The position numbers were made by a program, and so were the translations under genes. Below the pieces are notes generated by a model. It had not been told where the DNA came from, did no database searches, and saw nothing but the letters and a program-made list of their open reading frames with translations. Shown here piece by piece: positions 9,338 to 17,527 of a DNA stretch of 64,000 nt (position 1 is its first letter; each line of letters starts with the position of its first letter). The stretch is from NCBI GenBank assembly GCA_024401535.1, contig JAKSKX010000004.1:62001-126000 (forward strand), given 5' to 3'. The DNA is from Paludibacteraceae bacterium (GTDB lineage Bacteria > Bacteroidota > Bacteroidia > Bacteroidales > Paludibacteraceae).

Positions 9338-10587
9338 TTCAACTCCTCCTCGTAAGTATGGTGTGTCCAATCCTCTATAGTGATGTTTGCAGTAGCCTGG
9401 TATTTATATATACTAACGTTATAAATATATTTTACACCCGGATTCCACTCAGGAACCTTTCCATTAGCTGTAAGGTCAACAATAGCAGTTTGTAATGTTG
9501 GATCGTTATCATATTTATACTGAATAACAGCCTCAACCTTATGACTTATCTTTCCTTCGACTTCTTGACCGTTAAGATTGATTTTTATAGTTTCGTCTTT
9601 ACCCTCCAATTGCTGAGGTATTAATAGCAATCCTACGCAGTAATCTTTACCTATATCAGAAGATGAAGATATGGGGTTCTTACTATTATCAAATAATTCT
9701 GCAGAATATGAAGCTAAATTCAATTGATTCTTCGTATCATCTTTATATTCAACATGAAATTCTTTACCATGCAAATGACCCCAATTGACATTATTATCTT
9801 TCACTGTCGAACCATCAGCTAAAATGAAATTAAAGACTTTTGTTGCATCACTTGCCGAAAGGACATAATGCGAAATCCAATTATTGCCATCATAACTGGC
9901 TTCTGCTACATGATTTCTTAATTTAAAATGCTCAATAGTTATTGAACCTTCCTTATTTGTAATATTAAAATTCACGCAAGACAACAAATGCTTCATATCC
10001 AAAGCAACTTCCTGGTCATTTTTCTCCGCTACAGTATATGCTCTTGTCACTTCTTTTGACGCAAGAAGGTCTGTATTATTTCGTGGATCTGTTGCAGACT
10101 TATAGTTATTTAGAGTCAATGTTGTTGAACCACTTGTTAGAGGTGAATATTCAAAACCTTTCGTGCAAGATTCACCAGCACCAGTGTTAAATGTTTTTGG
10201 ATAGAAAGCTCTGAATTTATACGAACAACCGTCTTCCCAATTCTCAACAGGGGAATAATCCCAAATTATATTTCCACTATTAGTAAGGGTTAAGACATCT
10301 ATTCCCGCACCTGCGTCATTTTTGAACACCTGCTCCCAATTTCCTGAATCTTTCTTCTTCATTGAAAGCACATAAATCTCATTTAATTGGCCAATGTTGT
10401 CAATTACCGCCCTTGTAGCCGGCTTTTGGAATCCGTCTTGAAAGGCATTGAAACCTATTACTCCACCTTTAGATTGTGATTTATTGGTGTTCTCTTCCTC
10501 CTCCTTGTCCTTGCACGACACAAACAATGCGGACAACAGAATTGCCAGCACAGAATTAAAAATTATGTTATGTAGTCGCACAGTCAT
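9334..10587 (-). CDS. Fimbrillin-family lipoprotein (minor subunit)
   Basis: A 417-residue protein with a lipoprotein signal (ALFVSC, Cys25) followed by KDKEEE. The motif ATRAVIDN at ~residue 58 matches the Arg processing-site position in other fimbrillins of this operon. The body has the fimbrillin/Mfa-like pattern, including DMKHLLSCVNFNITN, which corresponds to the helix/strand where these proteins carry a conserved ...HxxSKVxF motif. The C-terminus is IEDWTHHTYEEELK. The gene overlaps the next one by 4 nt. Upstream (10588-10797) lies non-coding DNA with a tandem repeat and a hairpin, so it may be expressed less than the major subunit. Confidence 0.7.
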   Translation of the reverse strand: MTVRLHNIIFNSVLAILLSALFVSCKDKEEEENTNKSQSKGGVIGFNAFQDGFQKPATRAVIDNIGQLNEIYVLSMKKKDSGNWEQVFKNDAGAGIDVLTLTNSGNIIWDYSPVENWEDGCSYKFRAFYPKTFNTGAGESCTKGFEYSPLTSGSTTLTLNNYKSATDPRNNTDLLASKEVTRAYTVAEKNDQEVALDMKHLLSCVNFNITNKEGSITIEHFKLRNHVAEASYDGNNWISHYVLSASDATKVFNFILADGSTVKDNNVNWGHLHGKEFHVEYKDDTKNQLNLASYSAELFDNSKNPISSSSDIGKDYCVGLLLIPQQLEGKDETIKINLNGQEVEGKISHKVEAVIQYKYDNDPTLQTAIVDLTANGKVPEWNPGVKYIYNVSIYKYQATANITIEDWTHHTYEEELK

Positions 10588-10677
10588 TGTTAGTTAATAG
10601 TTAACAATTGATAGTTAATAATTAAATAAAAAAGAACGCTTAAAGTAGTTTGATTATAAAATCTTACTTCTATAACC

Positions 10678-10733
10678 AATTATGCATTGTGAATTATGCA
10701 TTGTGAATTATGCATTGTGAATTATGCATTGTG
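10678..10733. repeat. Four tandem copies of a 14-bp unit
   Basis: AATTATGCATTGTG is repeated four times without mismatch, followed by a partial AATT. It lies in the gap between the major fimbrillin gene and the downstream fimbrillin genes. Further toward the downstream gene (10590-10625) are looser repeats of the AGTTAATA type. Such arrays can change copy number by slippage. Confidence 0.9.
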
Positions 10734-10747
10734 AATTGAATAAATAT

Positions 10748-10782
10748 ATTCAGCAAAGGTGCGGTTTGCACCTCTGCCGAAT
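10748..10782 (-). terminator. Hairpin downstream of the major fimbrillin gene (partial terminator)
   Basis: Read on the minus strand, 10782-10768 and 10762-10748 form a 15-bp stem with two G-U pairs and a 5-nt loop, starting 16 nt after the fimbrillin stop codon. No strong U-run follows. It may act as a 3'-end stabiliser or partial terminator that sets the ratio of major to minor subunits. Confidence 0.6.
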
Positions 10783-10797
10783 AATATTTTAATCAAA

Positions 10798-12087
10798 TTA
10801 CTTGATTGTGATGTTAGAGTTTGCAGGAGTTGCATCAACCCAAGCAGAAACTGTAACAGAGAAGCGGATTGGAGTCAAGATATCGAACTCTGATGGATCC
10901 TTATCGTTATCACCATCCAAATCTACATCGTTAGAAGCATCTGCATCACCCTTGTCATCAAGACCATCAGCTACACCATCACCAGAGATATCACCGATGA
11001 AGTTGTCATCAGGCAAAGTCAAAGTGAAACGGTATGCCTTTCCAGCCTCCCATGCAGGAGCCATTGTTCCATCAAGGTCAATAACTACAGTCTTGCAACC
11101 AAGAATAGCACCATTATCGGCGTCATAACCAGCCTGGCTTGCGTGGTGACCCTTCTTATCAGTTGCTTCATAACCACAGTTACCTATCAAATTGTACTCA
11201 GTAGTACTACCCTTCTTAAGAGTTTCTACCTTGTAGTAAACACGAACTGCAATCTTTCCTGACTGAGGAAGAAGCATGAAGTTCTCGTCTAACTTTTCTG
11301 CAGTAGTTCCATTAACAACTACATCACCTGTCTTATAAGTGTAAAGAACACCCTGAGCAGCACCAGTAGAGTTTACCAAAGCATTATCACTGTCGATAGC
11401 AGTGTATGTCCAAGAAACCTTGTCATTCTGCTCATTCGAACCTGGTTGATTAGTATCAACACCACCTGCAGCTAGCTCTGTAGTCTCTGCGAATGCCATT
11501 GTAGCAGCACCACCAGCAGCGATTACCTCAACCTTGTTGATAGTGTACTTGTTAGCAGCATTTTTACCAACAAATGAGAAGTTTACCTTAGAAAGTGCGT
11601 GAGTAAAGTTCAATGGCTGAACACCATTAGTTGGCTTTGAAGCTGCCTCAGCGTAAGCAATAACCAAATCCTTCTGGTCAGCAGCAGTAGCAGCTACAGT
11701 AAAGTCAATTGACTCATACTCCTTAGCAGCTGTCCAAGCAGCACCAACACCCTTATTGAATGCCTTGAAGCCGATCTTTCCAGCTGAGAATGATGGCCAG
11801 TAGTATGTATCACCATCTGTATCATAGATGTTATCTGCAGTATTAACTGTAGCAGACTCTCCAGCATTGAAATAAAGAGAACCGTCATACCAAGCAGCAA
11901 CCTGGAAACCAGAAGTCTCAACCTCAGCAGAAGTCACATCTGTTGCACGAGTACCTCCAGCTGTGTAAGTAGAGAAGCTCAAAGCCTGCTTACCAGCCTC
12001 CTGCTTCTTCTCTGAAACGACGTTCTCGTCGTCCGAGCACGATGCAAACCCTAGGCCTGCAAGTGCGAAAATGAAAAGTTTTTTCAT
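10798..12087 (-). CDS. Major fimbrillin (Mfa1/FimA-like) lipoprotein
   Basis: Predicted main structural subunit of the fimbria. The lipoprotein signal is MKKLFIFALAGLGFASC (Cys17), followed by SDDE, resembling Bacteroidetes surface-export signals. GGTRATDV (Arg ~residue 47) is a likely trypsin-like protease maturation site. PLNFTHALSKVNFSFVG matches the conserved fimbrillin core, and the C-terminal segment FSVTVSAWVDATPANSN fits the appendage strand used in polymerisation. Unusually, residues ~362-401 are very rich in Asp and Gly (GDISGDGVADGLDD, VDLDGDNDKD), resembling calcium-binding repeats. Its place in the operon after the DUF5119 gene, and the hairpin after it, fit high expression. Confidence 0.75.
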   Translation of the reverse strand: MKKLFIFALAGLGFASCSDDENVVSEKKQEAGKQALSFSTYTAGGTRATDVTSAEVETSGFQVAAWYDGSLYFNAGESATVNTADNIYDTDGDTYYWPSFSAGKIGFKAFNKGVGAAWTAAKEYESIDFTVAATAADQKDLVIAYAEAASKPTNGVQPLNFTHALSKVNFSFVGKNAANKYTINKVEVIAAGGAATMAFAETTELAAGGVDTNQPGSNEQNDKVSWTYTAIDSDNALVNSTGAAQGVLYTYKTGDVVVNGTTAEKLDENFMLLPQSGKIAVRVYYKVETLKKGSTTEYNLIGNCGYEATDKKGHHASQAGYDADNGAILGCKTVVIDLDGTMAPAWEAGKAYRFTLTLPDDNFIGDISGDGVADGLDDKGDADASNDVDLDGDNDKDPSEFDILTPIRFSVTVSAWVDATPANSNITIK

Positions 12088-12133
12088 CCTAATTAAATTT
12101 TTTGTTAATATTATTTTTTACTTTATTTCTAAC

Positions 12134-13246
12134 TTATAAGTCTATGTCAATGTTTATCTCGTCCTCCCAATCACTTACCGTGATGTCGAATCCGTTTCCG
12201 CCTCCTGTTATCTGCACATTAGGCAGTTCAATAGGATTTTCCTTGCGGACATCGATGTTTATGTCTATGTCCGAACCTGCTGTTGTAGCATATCTGACAA
12301 GGTGTCCGACAGGAAGGTCATGGGTAAGGATTGTCTGGCCATCGACCAGCATCACATCAAGATGCAGATACAAATCCTCGGGATTATAACGGTAGCCCTT
12401 GACCATACCAAAGGTCTGCATAGTAGCCTCCAAATATCCCAACTCCGTGTTTACAGTATCCTTGACAAGCGTCCATCCTGTAATTTCGTGGGCTGTAAGC
12501 TCGTTCATCGAAGAGCCTTCGCTTATGCTGTATGACTTTGCCACACCGCTTATCACGGCACGAGTGGTCAACAGATTCTTAACTCCCTTGAAGTGGACCT
12601 TTATCTTGACATTCTTTACAGCCGACAGAGGATAGAACTTTCCGTCATCGAAACGCGTGTGCGGAGTGTATTCCCTGACCAGCATGTCCTCGGTAACCAA
12701 GACTCCCTCGTGGCTGTCCGTAGCAATCCAAATAGGCTGCTTGGTAGTCAGAGAGTATTCCTCGGCACGGGTTCCGTCCTTCTGCGCACGTGTTCTTGAA
12801 CGAGTCTGTGCTGCCCAAGGGGAATTTGAACGAGTCACCCATTCGGCTCGGGACGCTGCGAACCAGCGCGATGCCTGCGGAATAGTCTCAACCCTTGCCG
12901 AGTAGTAGTTGTCCATACCTGAAAACATCAGCGAAGCATATTCCATCACCGACTGATTAAAGACAAACATATTCCAAAGACCGTCTCCAAGCTTTGTTGT
13001 GGCGTGTTCCAAGTTATTTGTAACAATTACCACAGGCTTGTGTTTTCCGTTTTTATCGTAAGCATATACCGACATTCCAGTAGGAGGCTGACCCTCGTCA
13101 AAGTCCTTCCAACGGCTTCGCTGCCAATCTACATCGACATCCACTGGAGCCAAATCTGTAATCTCATCCCAAAGTTGTCTGCGCTCACAAGAAGCAAAGA
13201 TAAGAGTGAGAAGAAGAAAGAACAGCAGGCGTAGTCTATTTATCAT
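12134..13246 (-). CDS. DUF5119 / FimB-Mfa2-like lipoprotein
   Basis: A 370-residue lipoprotein, signal MINRLRLLFFLLLTLIFASC (Cys20), then ERRQLWDEITDL, typical of DUF5119 proteins encoded with Bacteroidales fimbriae. It probably anchors the fimbria or limits its length, as Mfa2/FimB do; this is by analogy. The frame extends to 13270, but the start at 13246 has an excellent AAAGGAGGTGA site six bases upstream. It overlaps the end of the preceding gene by 11 nt, so the two are coupled. The middle (~residues 140-165) contains several Arg sites (TRSRTRAQKDGTRAEE). The C-terminus ends FDITVSDWEDEINIDIDL. Confidence 0.7.
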   Translation of the reverse strand: MINRLRLLFFLLLTLIFASCERRQLWDEITDLAPVDVDVDWQRSRWKDFDEGQPPTGMSVYAYDKNGKHKPVVIVTNNLEHATTKLGDGLWNMFVFNQSVMEYASLMFSGMDNYYSARVETIPQASRWFAASRAEWVTRSNSPWAAQTRSRTRAQKDGTRAEEYSLTTKQPIWIATDSHEGVLVTEDMLVREYTPHTRFDDGKFYPLSAVKNVKIKVHFKGVKNLLTTRAVISGVAKSYSISEGSSMNELTAHEITGWTLVKDTVNTELGYLEATMQTFGMVKGYRYNPEDLYLHLDVMLVDGQTILTHDLPVGHLVRYATTAGSDIDINIDVRKENPIELPNVQITGGGNGFDITVSDWEDEINIDIDL

Positions 13247-14546
13247 CTTCCTCACCTCCTTTCTCTTCAATAGTTACAACTTTCTTTTTATGAATCAAGT
13301 AACCAAGCGTAAGTTCGAGTTTGGTCGGAAGCACCATAGTTTTCTTGCCGTCATACTGCCAGACAAGATACTTGTTGTTCTGCCTTCCCTCGTAATAGCT
13401 GTAGTTAAGTCTGGTCACACCAAGTCCAAAACCGAACTGGAACCTCCATCTGTCAGCATTTCCGAATGCCTTGGCATAGTGGTAGCTCACACCGGCGTTT
13501 ATATTCACCTCTCCCTGATAACCCTGGGAATGTGACTCCATATCGTAATAACCTATTCCAGCATAAAGTCCGAGCGCATGGCCTGTCATTACGTCACGAC
13601 CGCTTCTGTCTCCGAGCCATCTCTTGCCTTCAAGTTCAGCATACTGGAACTGATAGCACCAAGAATCGTCCTTCTTCAACCACCATGATGTAAGTCCCAT
13701 AAGCGAGAAGCTCAACTTGTCCTTCACCGGCACCTCTATAGAAATGTTCGGTGTTATGGCAACATCATAAAGCAGATTGGTATTCACTGCCAATATAGGA
13801 GTATATGTGGTGCGTGTACGAGGCTTCTTTGGCTTCGGCTCCACCTTTTTTACCGGCTGCTCCACCTTAGGCTTGACAGTTGGTTCGGAAACTTTTATAG
13901 TTGTCTGCTCCGACAAATGTATGTCACTACTTGGAAATACAGGTCTCGGCTTCTTCTTTTTGAAATAAACCACAACCTTGCATGAACGAAGTTTTGGGAA
14001 AAACTGTGTGTTGATGGCTTTCCAAGTTTTGTGATCCGGCTCCAAAGCCTTCAGCTTGGCAGGGATATCTCCTCCAGATTCAAGGATGGAAACAACCTTC
14101 TGTTTATTAGGCCAGTCAGTTCTTTTGACCATAACAGCCAGGTTCTTCCATATCTGCGGAATGGTAACCTTGGCGTCGAAATAAGTCTCTGTATATTGCG
14201 GCAAAGTGAAATACCTGCTTATCAAGTCCACAGAATTGCGCAAACGCTTCCATCGAACCTCAGAATTAGCCTCCAAAGAACCCTCAGGAGAAACATTGGA
14301 AGTAACCAGCACCTTAGGCACATACAAAGAGTCCTGTGCTACCTTCTCTCCGATTTTCTGTAATGTTCTTAACTGAGTGCTATTGCTCTCGATACCCAAG
14401 TCGATTGTAGAAGAACCTGCATAAAAGTAAAAGGTGATTGTAGAGGAGTCCACATAGGCGTTGAATCCACTTTTGTTTTTCTGAGCCGATACACAAATCG
14501 AACCCAAAAATAAAATCAAGAAATATGTAAAAATTCTCTTTGCCAA
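13236..14546 (-). CDS. OmpA-like plus DUF3575 outer-membrane protein, first gene of fimbrial operon
   Basis: A 436-residue protein with signal peptide (CVSAQ). Residues ~28-120 resemble an OmpA-type peptidoglycan-associated domain (FYFYAGSSTIDLG, VTSNVSPEGSLEANSEVRWKR). A basic Pro/Lys linker (~210-245) leads to a C-terminal DUF3575-type beta-barrel (NTNLLYDVAITPNISIEVPV, GLYAGIGYYD, LTLGYLIHKKK). The domain order is the reverse of classical OmpA. Genes of this type head fimbrial operons in Bacteroidales, suggesting a role in assembly or anchoring in the outer membrane. A TACTTTTG element at 14671-14678 (minus strand) is a candidate operon promoter, leaving a ~118-nt leader. Confidence 0.7.
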   Translation of the reverse strand: MAKRIFTYFLILFLGSICVSAQKNKSGFNAYVDSSTITFYFYAGSSTIDLGIESNSTQLRTLQKIGEKVAQDSLYVPKVLVTSNVSPEGSLEANSEVRWKRLRNSVDLISRYFTLPQYTETYFDAKVTIPQIWKNLAVMVKRTDWPNKQKVVSILESGGDIPAKLKALEPDHKTWKAINTQFFPKLRSCKVVVYFKKKKPRPVFPSSDIHLSEQTTIKVSEPTVKPKVEQPVKKVEPKPKKPRTRTTYTPILAVNTNLLYDVAITPNISIEVPVKDKLSFSLMGLTSWWLKKDDSWCYQFQYAELEGKRWLGDRSGRDVMTGHALGLYAGIGYYDMESHSQGYQGEVNINAGVSYHYAKAFGNADRWRFQFGFGLGVTRLNYSYYEGRQNNKYLVWQYDGKKTMVLPTKLELTLGYLIHKKKVVTIEEKGGEEDDK

Positions 14547-15204
14547 CTTATTCCTAAAATTATATCCTCCCTTTATCCTTTGTTTGTTATAATAAAATGA
14601 TTAGAATTTATGTTTAGTGTTGTAAAATCTACTTTTGAAAATAAGTCTTTTACACCCTATAAATTGCAGGCAAAAGTAGTACATTATTTTTTTCTAAGAC
14701 ACATTTTTTCTTAAAATTTTTCTTTTCAAACGCATCGTTTCAACTAAAACGTAGATTTTATAAGTAAAAATTGAAATATCTTCACATAATGATTATTGTT
14801 TAAAATAAATACGTCGATACTTTTAAGTGATTCGTACATAAAATTTACTCATGCAAATAAATATACTTTGACATTTGAAATTAAAGATTCATCGCAATGG
14901 CTCAAACAAATTGGAAAAGAGCCGCATTCACTACCGGCAACAAAAAAGCAATTTTCAGATTTGGACTGAAGCTATATGAATACGGAAATGAAACAAATGA
15001 TAGCGCATCTCAAGAATCAAAAAGCCGAAATGCAAGCCTGCATAACGATTGAAGTGATTTCCGCAAGGCAGCCTCAACATATAGAAACGGAAACAAAAAC
15101 AAAGCATATAAAAAAGGAAAATGGCATAGCGACTACAAGGAACTTAGCATTAAAAAAGCATGAAACCCTGAAAAGAGAAATATCGACAGCTTGACAACAA
15201 GAAA
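14547..15204. other. Gap with fimbrial leader and two doubtful small ORFs
   Basis: The left part (14547-14680) is the leader and probable promoter of the fimbrial operon. Between 14680 and 14890 the DNA is very AT-rich with nothing recognised. From 14897 there is a 51-codon plus-strand ORF (MAQTNWKRAAFTTG...) ending at 15052. A 72-codon ORF in another frame runs from 14976 to 15194. Neither has a clear ribosome site or recognisable family. They may be chance frames, a degraded gene or a small-protein gene. Confidence 0.3.
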
Positions 15205-15234
15205 GGACTGCCGAACAAATATGCGCGGCAGTCC
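15205..15234 (-). terminator. Terminator of the MurC-like gene
   Basis: A perfect 9-bp stem (GGACTGCCG at 15205-15213 with CGGCAGTCC at 15226-15234) lies ~30 nt beyond the minus-strand stop codon, and TTTCTTG follows on that strand. Confidence 0.65.
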
Positions 15235-15265
15235 GAATATCAAAAAACTTTATGAACCAAACTGT

Positions 15266-16693
15266 TTACAGAAACTTTTCTGCGTACTGTGCAAGCGATT
15301 TGTCTCTTGCACCCATAACTACAATTACGTCTCCCTTTTTAACCTCACTCTTTAGAGCTTCGGGCAGAACTTCCCTGTCATCTATGTACCTGCAAGGTAT
15401 TCCAAAAATAGAGAAATACTTGGCTACAAACTCTGCATCGAGGCTCATATCTGTAGTTCCGCCTTCGTAATAGACTTTTGACAAAAGCAATGTGTCTTGT
15501 GGGCGAAGAACAGATTTGAATAGAGGTACCATCTCTTCGTATGTCTTTCGGAGCGGTCCGTATCCGTGAGGCTGATATATTGCGAAAACTCTGTTTGAAA
15601 AAGAAGTTGCTGTTCGAATTGTCTCGGCAACCTCCTCCGGAGTATGGGCAAAATCATCAATGACAACCACGTCCGCATTCCTGTCGCTGATGATGTTTCC
15701 TCGGCGATATGCACCTCCGTAGTTCTCCAAAATCTTTGAGCATGACTCAAGAGCTACACCCTCAGTAACGGCAACGGCAACAGCGGCCGCCACATTTAGG
15801 GCATTATGAAGTCCTATGGAATGAAATCCGAAGTGAACACCGTTTATCTTGAAGGAAAGACCTGCCGCAGTCTGCTTCAAGTCAGAGACTACGAAATCAG
15901 CCTTAGAATCCTTGGAATCCAACGCAAAGGAAACAACTTTCTTTCCCTTTATCTGTCGAACAAGTTCGTCACCGGAATTCACAACTATATAGCCGGAAGT
16001 CTGGTTGGCAAGAGTCTGGAAAAGACCTTGTGTTACCGACATCTCATGATGGTCGTGTCCGATATTTGTTATTATACTTACCGAAGGATGATACTTTATT
16101 ACGCTCTTGTCGCTCTCGTCCCCTTCGAATACTAACATTCCATCTCCCTCGTAGTCCACATTACCGCTTTGACCTGCACGCTTCTCGCTGTTATGAGCCG
16201 CACCTGCAATCAACTGTGGACGACGTACTTTTTCTCCATTTCTATTTGCTTCACGAAGCAGTTGGTAGGTAAGCAGAGTTGTAGTACTCTTGCCGGCTGT
16301 ACCTGCCACACACACAGATCCGCCTTCACTTTCAGCAACAAGCTTAGCCAAAAGGTCGCTTCTCTGCACAAGATTTAAATTTCTTTTCCTGATCTCCTTA
16401 ATATCAGGATTAGATTCCTCGACAGCAGCGCTGACAACAACGTCTGTTGTGTCCTGAGGAATATATTCACCATTTTGAGGAACGCATTCCACACCACAGC
16501 GTGAAAGCTCAATGACATCCTGATTAGCCCTGCCAATCACGAATGCACGGTCACTACCTACGACCTTGTTACCTTTACCTGCACAGAACTGTGCAAGTGG
16601 GCTCATACCAACCCCAGCAACGCCGACGAAATAGAAACAACTATTGCTACGGCAACCAGTGTGCCTATCATCATATCCCAAATCATAGTTCAT
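15266..16693 (-). CDS. MurC-like Mur ligase, stand-alone
   Basis: A 475-residue ATP-dependent Mur ligase. The N-terminal nucleotide-binding domain shows FVGVAGVGMSPLA. The ATP loop is GTAGKSTTT near residue 131. The central domain has FEGDESD and TNIGHDHHEM, and the C-terminal domain has DDFAHTPEEV and AIYQPHGYGPLRKTYEE, closer to MurC (UDP-MurNAc:L-Ala ligase) than to Mpl. The P-loop departs from the usual GTHGKTTTT, with Ala replacing the conserved His. It is not next to other cell-wall synthesis genes, so it may be a specialised paralogue or a recycling enzyme. The promoter at 16734-16763 places the start of transcription ~34 nt before this ATG, supporting the start. Confidence 0.75.
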   Translation of the reverse strand: MNYDLGYDDRHTGCRSNSCFYFVGVAGVGMSPLAQFCAGKGNKVVGSDRAFVIGRANQDVIELSRCGVECVPQNGEYIPQDTTDVVVSAAVEESNPDIKEIRKRNLNLVQRSDLLAKLVAESEGGSVCVAGTAGKSTTTLLTYQLLREANRNGEKVRRPQLIAGAAHNSEKRAGQSGNVDYEGDGMLVFEGDESDKSVIKYHPSVSIITNIGHDHHEMSVTQGLFQTLANQTSGYIVVNSGDELVRQIKGKKVVSFALDSKDSKADFVVSDLKQTAAGLSFKINGVHFGFHSIGLHNALNVAAAVAVAVTEGVALESCSKILENYGGAYRRGNIISDRNADVVVIDDFAHTPEEVAETIRTATSFSNRVFAIYQPHGYGPLRKTYEEMVPLFKSVLRPQDTLLLSKVYYEGGTTDMSLDAEFVAKYFSIFGIPCRYIDDREVLPEALKSEVKKGDVIVVMGARDKSLAQYAEKFL

Positions 16694-16733
16694 AAATTTT
16701 AAGCGTTAATATTCTTGATTAGATTTACTGCTA

Positions 16734-16763
16734 CAAATGTATTTCCATTGGGCGAATATGCAA
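16734..16763 (-). promoter_or_regulatory. Promoter of the MurC-like gene
   Basis: On the minus strand, TTG (16763-16761), a 19-bp spacer and TACATTTG (16741-16734) match the Bacteroidetes -33/-7 consensus. Predicted transcription starts near 16727. Confidence 0.7.
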
Positions 16764-17063
16764 AAAATATACCAAAGGAGATATCAACAATTTTGATTGA
16801 ATTAATAACACCCTCCCTCAACAGTTTTCAACAATATGTTGATAACTACGCTTAATAAATCTTATAAGACTATATTTCAAGCATTTAACAGATGATTATT
16901 TATAAACTTTGTCCACAATTAGGTTAAAAATTAAACGAGAAAAAACTTTCTGTTTATTGAAAATTTCTTCTCGCTTCAATATTTTCACTGTATTATATAA
17001 CCACTCCGAAATCTATACTAGACTTCTCGTGAAACTGTATTTGTCATGGTTATGATACAGAAA
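16764..17063. other. AT-rich gap, no gene seen
   Basis: About 300 bp between the MurC-like promoter and the HIT-gene terminator. It holds a few isolated DnaA-box-like words (TGTTGATAA at 16837, TTGTCCACA at 16909) but no exact box, ORF or RNA signature. Confidence 0.5.
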
Positions 17064-17096
17064 AAGGTGTAGAGCTTACAGCAAGCCCTACACCTT
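17064..17096 (-). terminator. Terminator of the greA-HIT operon
   Basis: AAGGTGTAG at 17064-17072 pairs with CTACACCTT at 17088-17096, with an inner GCTT/AAGC extension, and a T-run follows on the minus strand. It lies 18 nt beyond the HIT gene stop. Confidence 0.85.
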
Positions 17097-17113
17097 ATGG
17101 TTTTATTTTTCCA

Positions 17114-17506
17114 TTAAATTCTCTTAGCAATGTCCTCTGCTATAGACTTCATCTCGTCAGCAGACAACTCAAGCTTAGGATTTGAGAACAACATGTCCTT
17201 CTCCTTATCCATAGGAACAAGATGAATATGAACATGAGGAACTTCCATTCCCATAACGGTTACTCCCACACGCTGACACTTAGTACTTTCCTTCAATGCC
17301 TTAGCAATCTTCTTTGCTACAAGACAAAGGCCAGCGTAAGTCTCGTCATCGAGATTGAATATGTAGTCATCCTCGACCTTTGGAATAACCAAAGTATGAC
17401 CTTTCTTCAAAGGGTTGATGTCCAAGAAAGCGAAATACTTCTCATCCTCATATACCTTATAGCAAGGTATCTCTCCGTTAATGATACGGGTGAATATAGT
17501 TGCCAT
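17114..17506 (-). CDS. HIT family nucleotide-binding protein
   Basis: A 130-residue cytosolic HIT-domain protein, a normal length for the HINT-like branch, likely a purine nucleoside phosphoramidate or dinucleotide hydrolase. The start is typical (IFTRIINGEIPCYKVYED), followed by the conserved FLDINPLKKGHTLVIPK. The catalytic histidine triad is PHVHIHLVP (~residues 90-98). It lies 21 nt downstream of greA and ends at a strong terminator, so the two form one transcription unit. The physiological substrate cannot be told from sequence. Confidence 0.9.
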   Translation of the reverse strand: MATIFTRIINGEIPCYKVYEDEKYFAFLDINPLKKGHTLVIPKVEDDYIFNLDDETYAGLCLVAKKIAKALKESTKCQRVGVTVMGMEVPHVHIHLVPMDKEKDMLFSNPKLELSADEMKSIAEDIAKRI

Positions 17507-17527
17507 ATTCTCCTCCTGTTTTATTTG

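Noticed and set aside
10678-10733. Short tandem repeats as a CRISPR array
   Set aside because: The 14-bp units are contiguous with no spacers and no cas genes nearby.
12657-12905. Plus-strand ORFs opposite the DUF5119 gene
   Set aside because: They are shadows of the minus-strand coding frame without ribosome sites or family signatures.
16764-17063. Second possible replication origin
   Set aside because: Only isolated, mismatched DnaA-box words (TGTTGATAA, TTGTCCACA) are present; no exact box and no tandem arrangement as at 28.98 kb.
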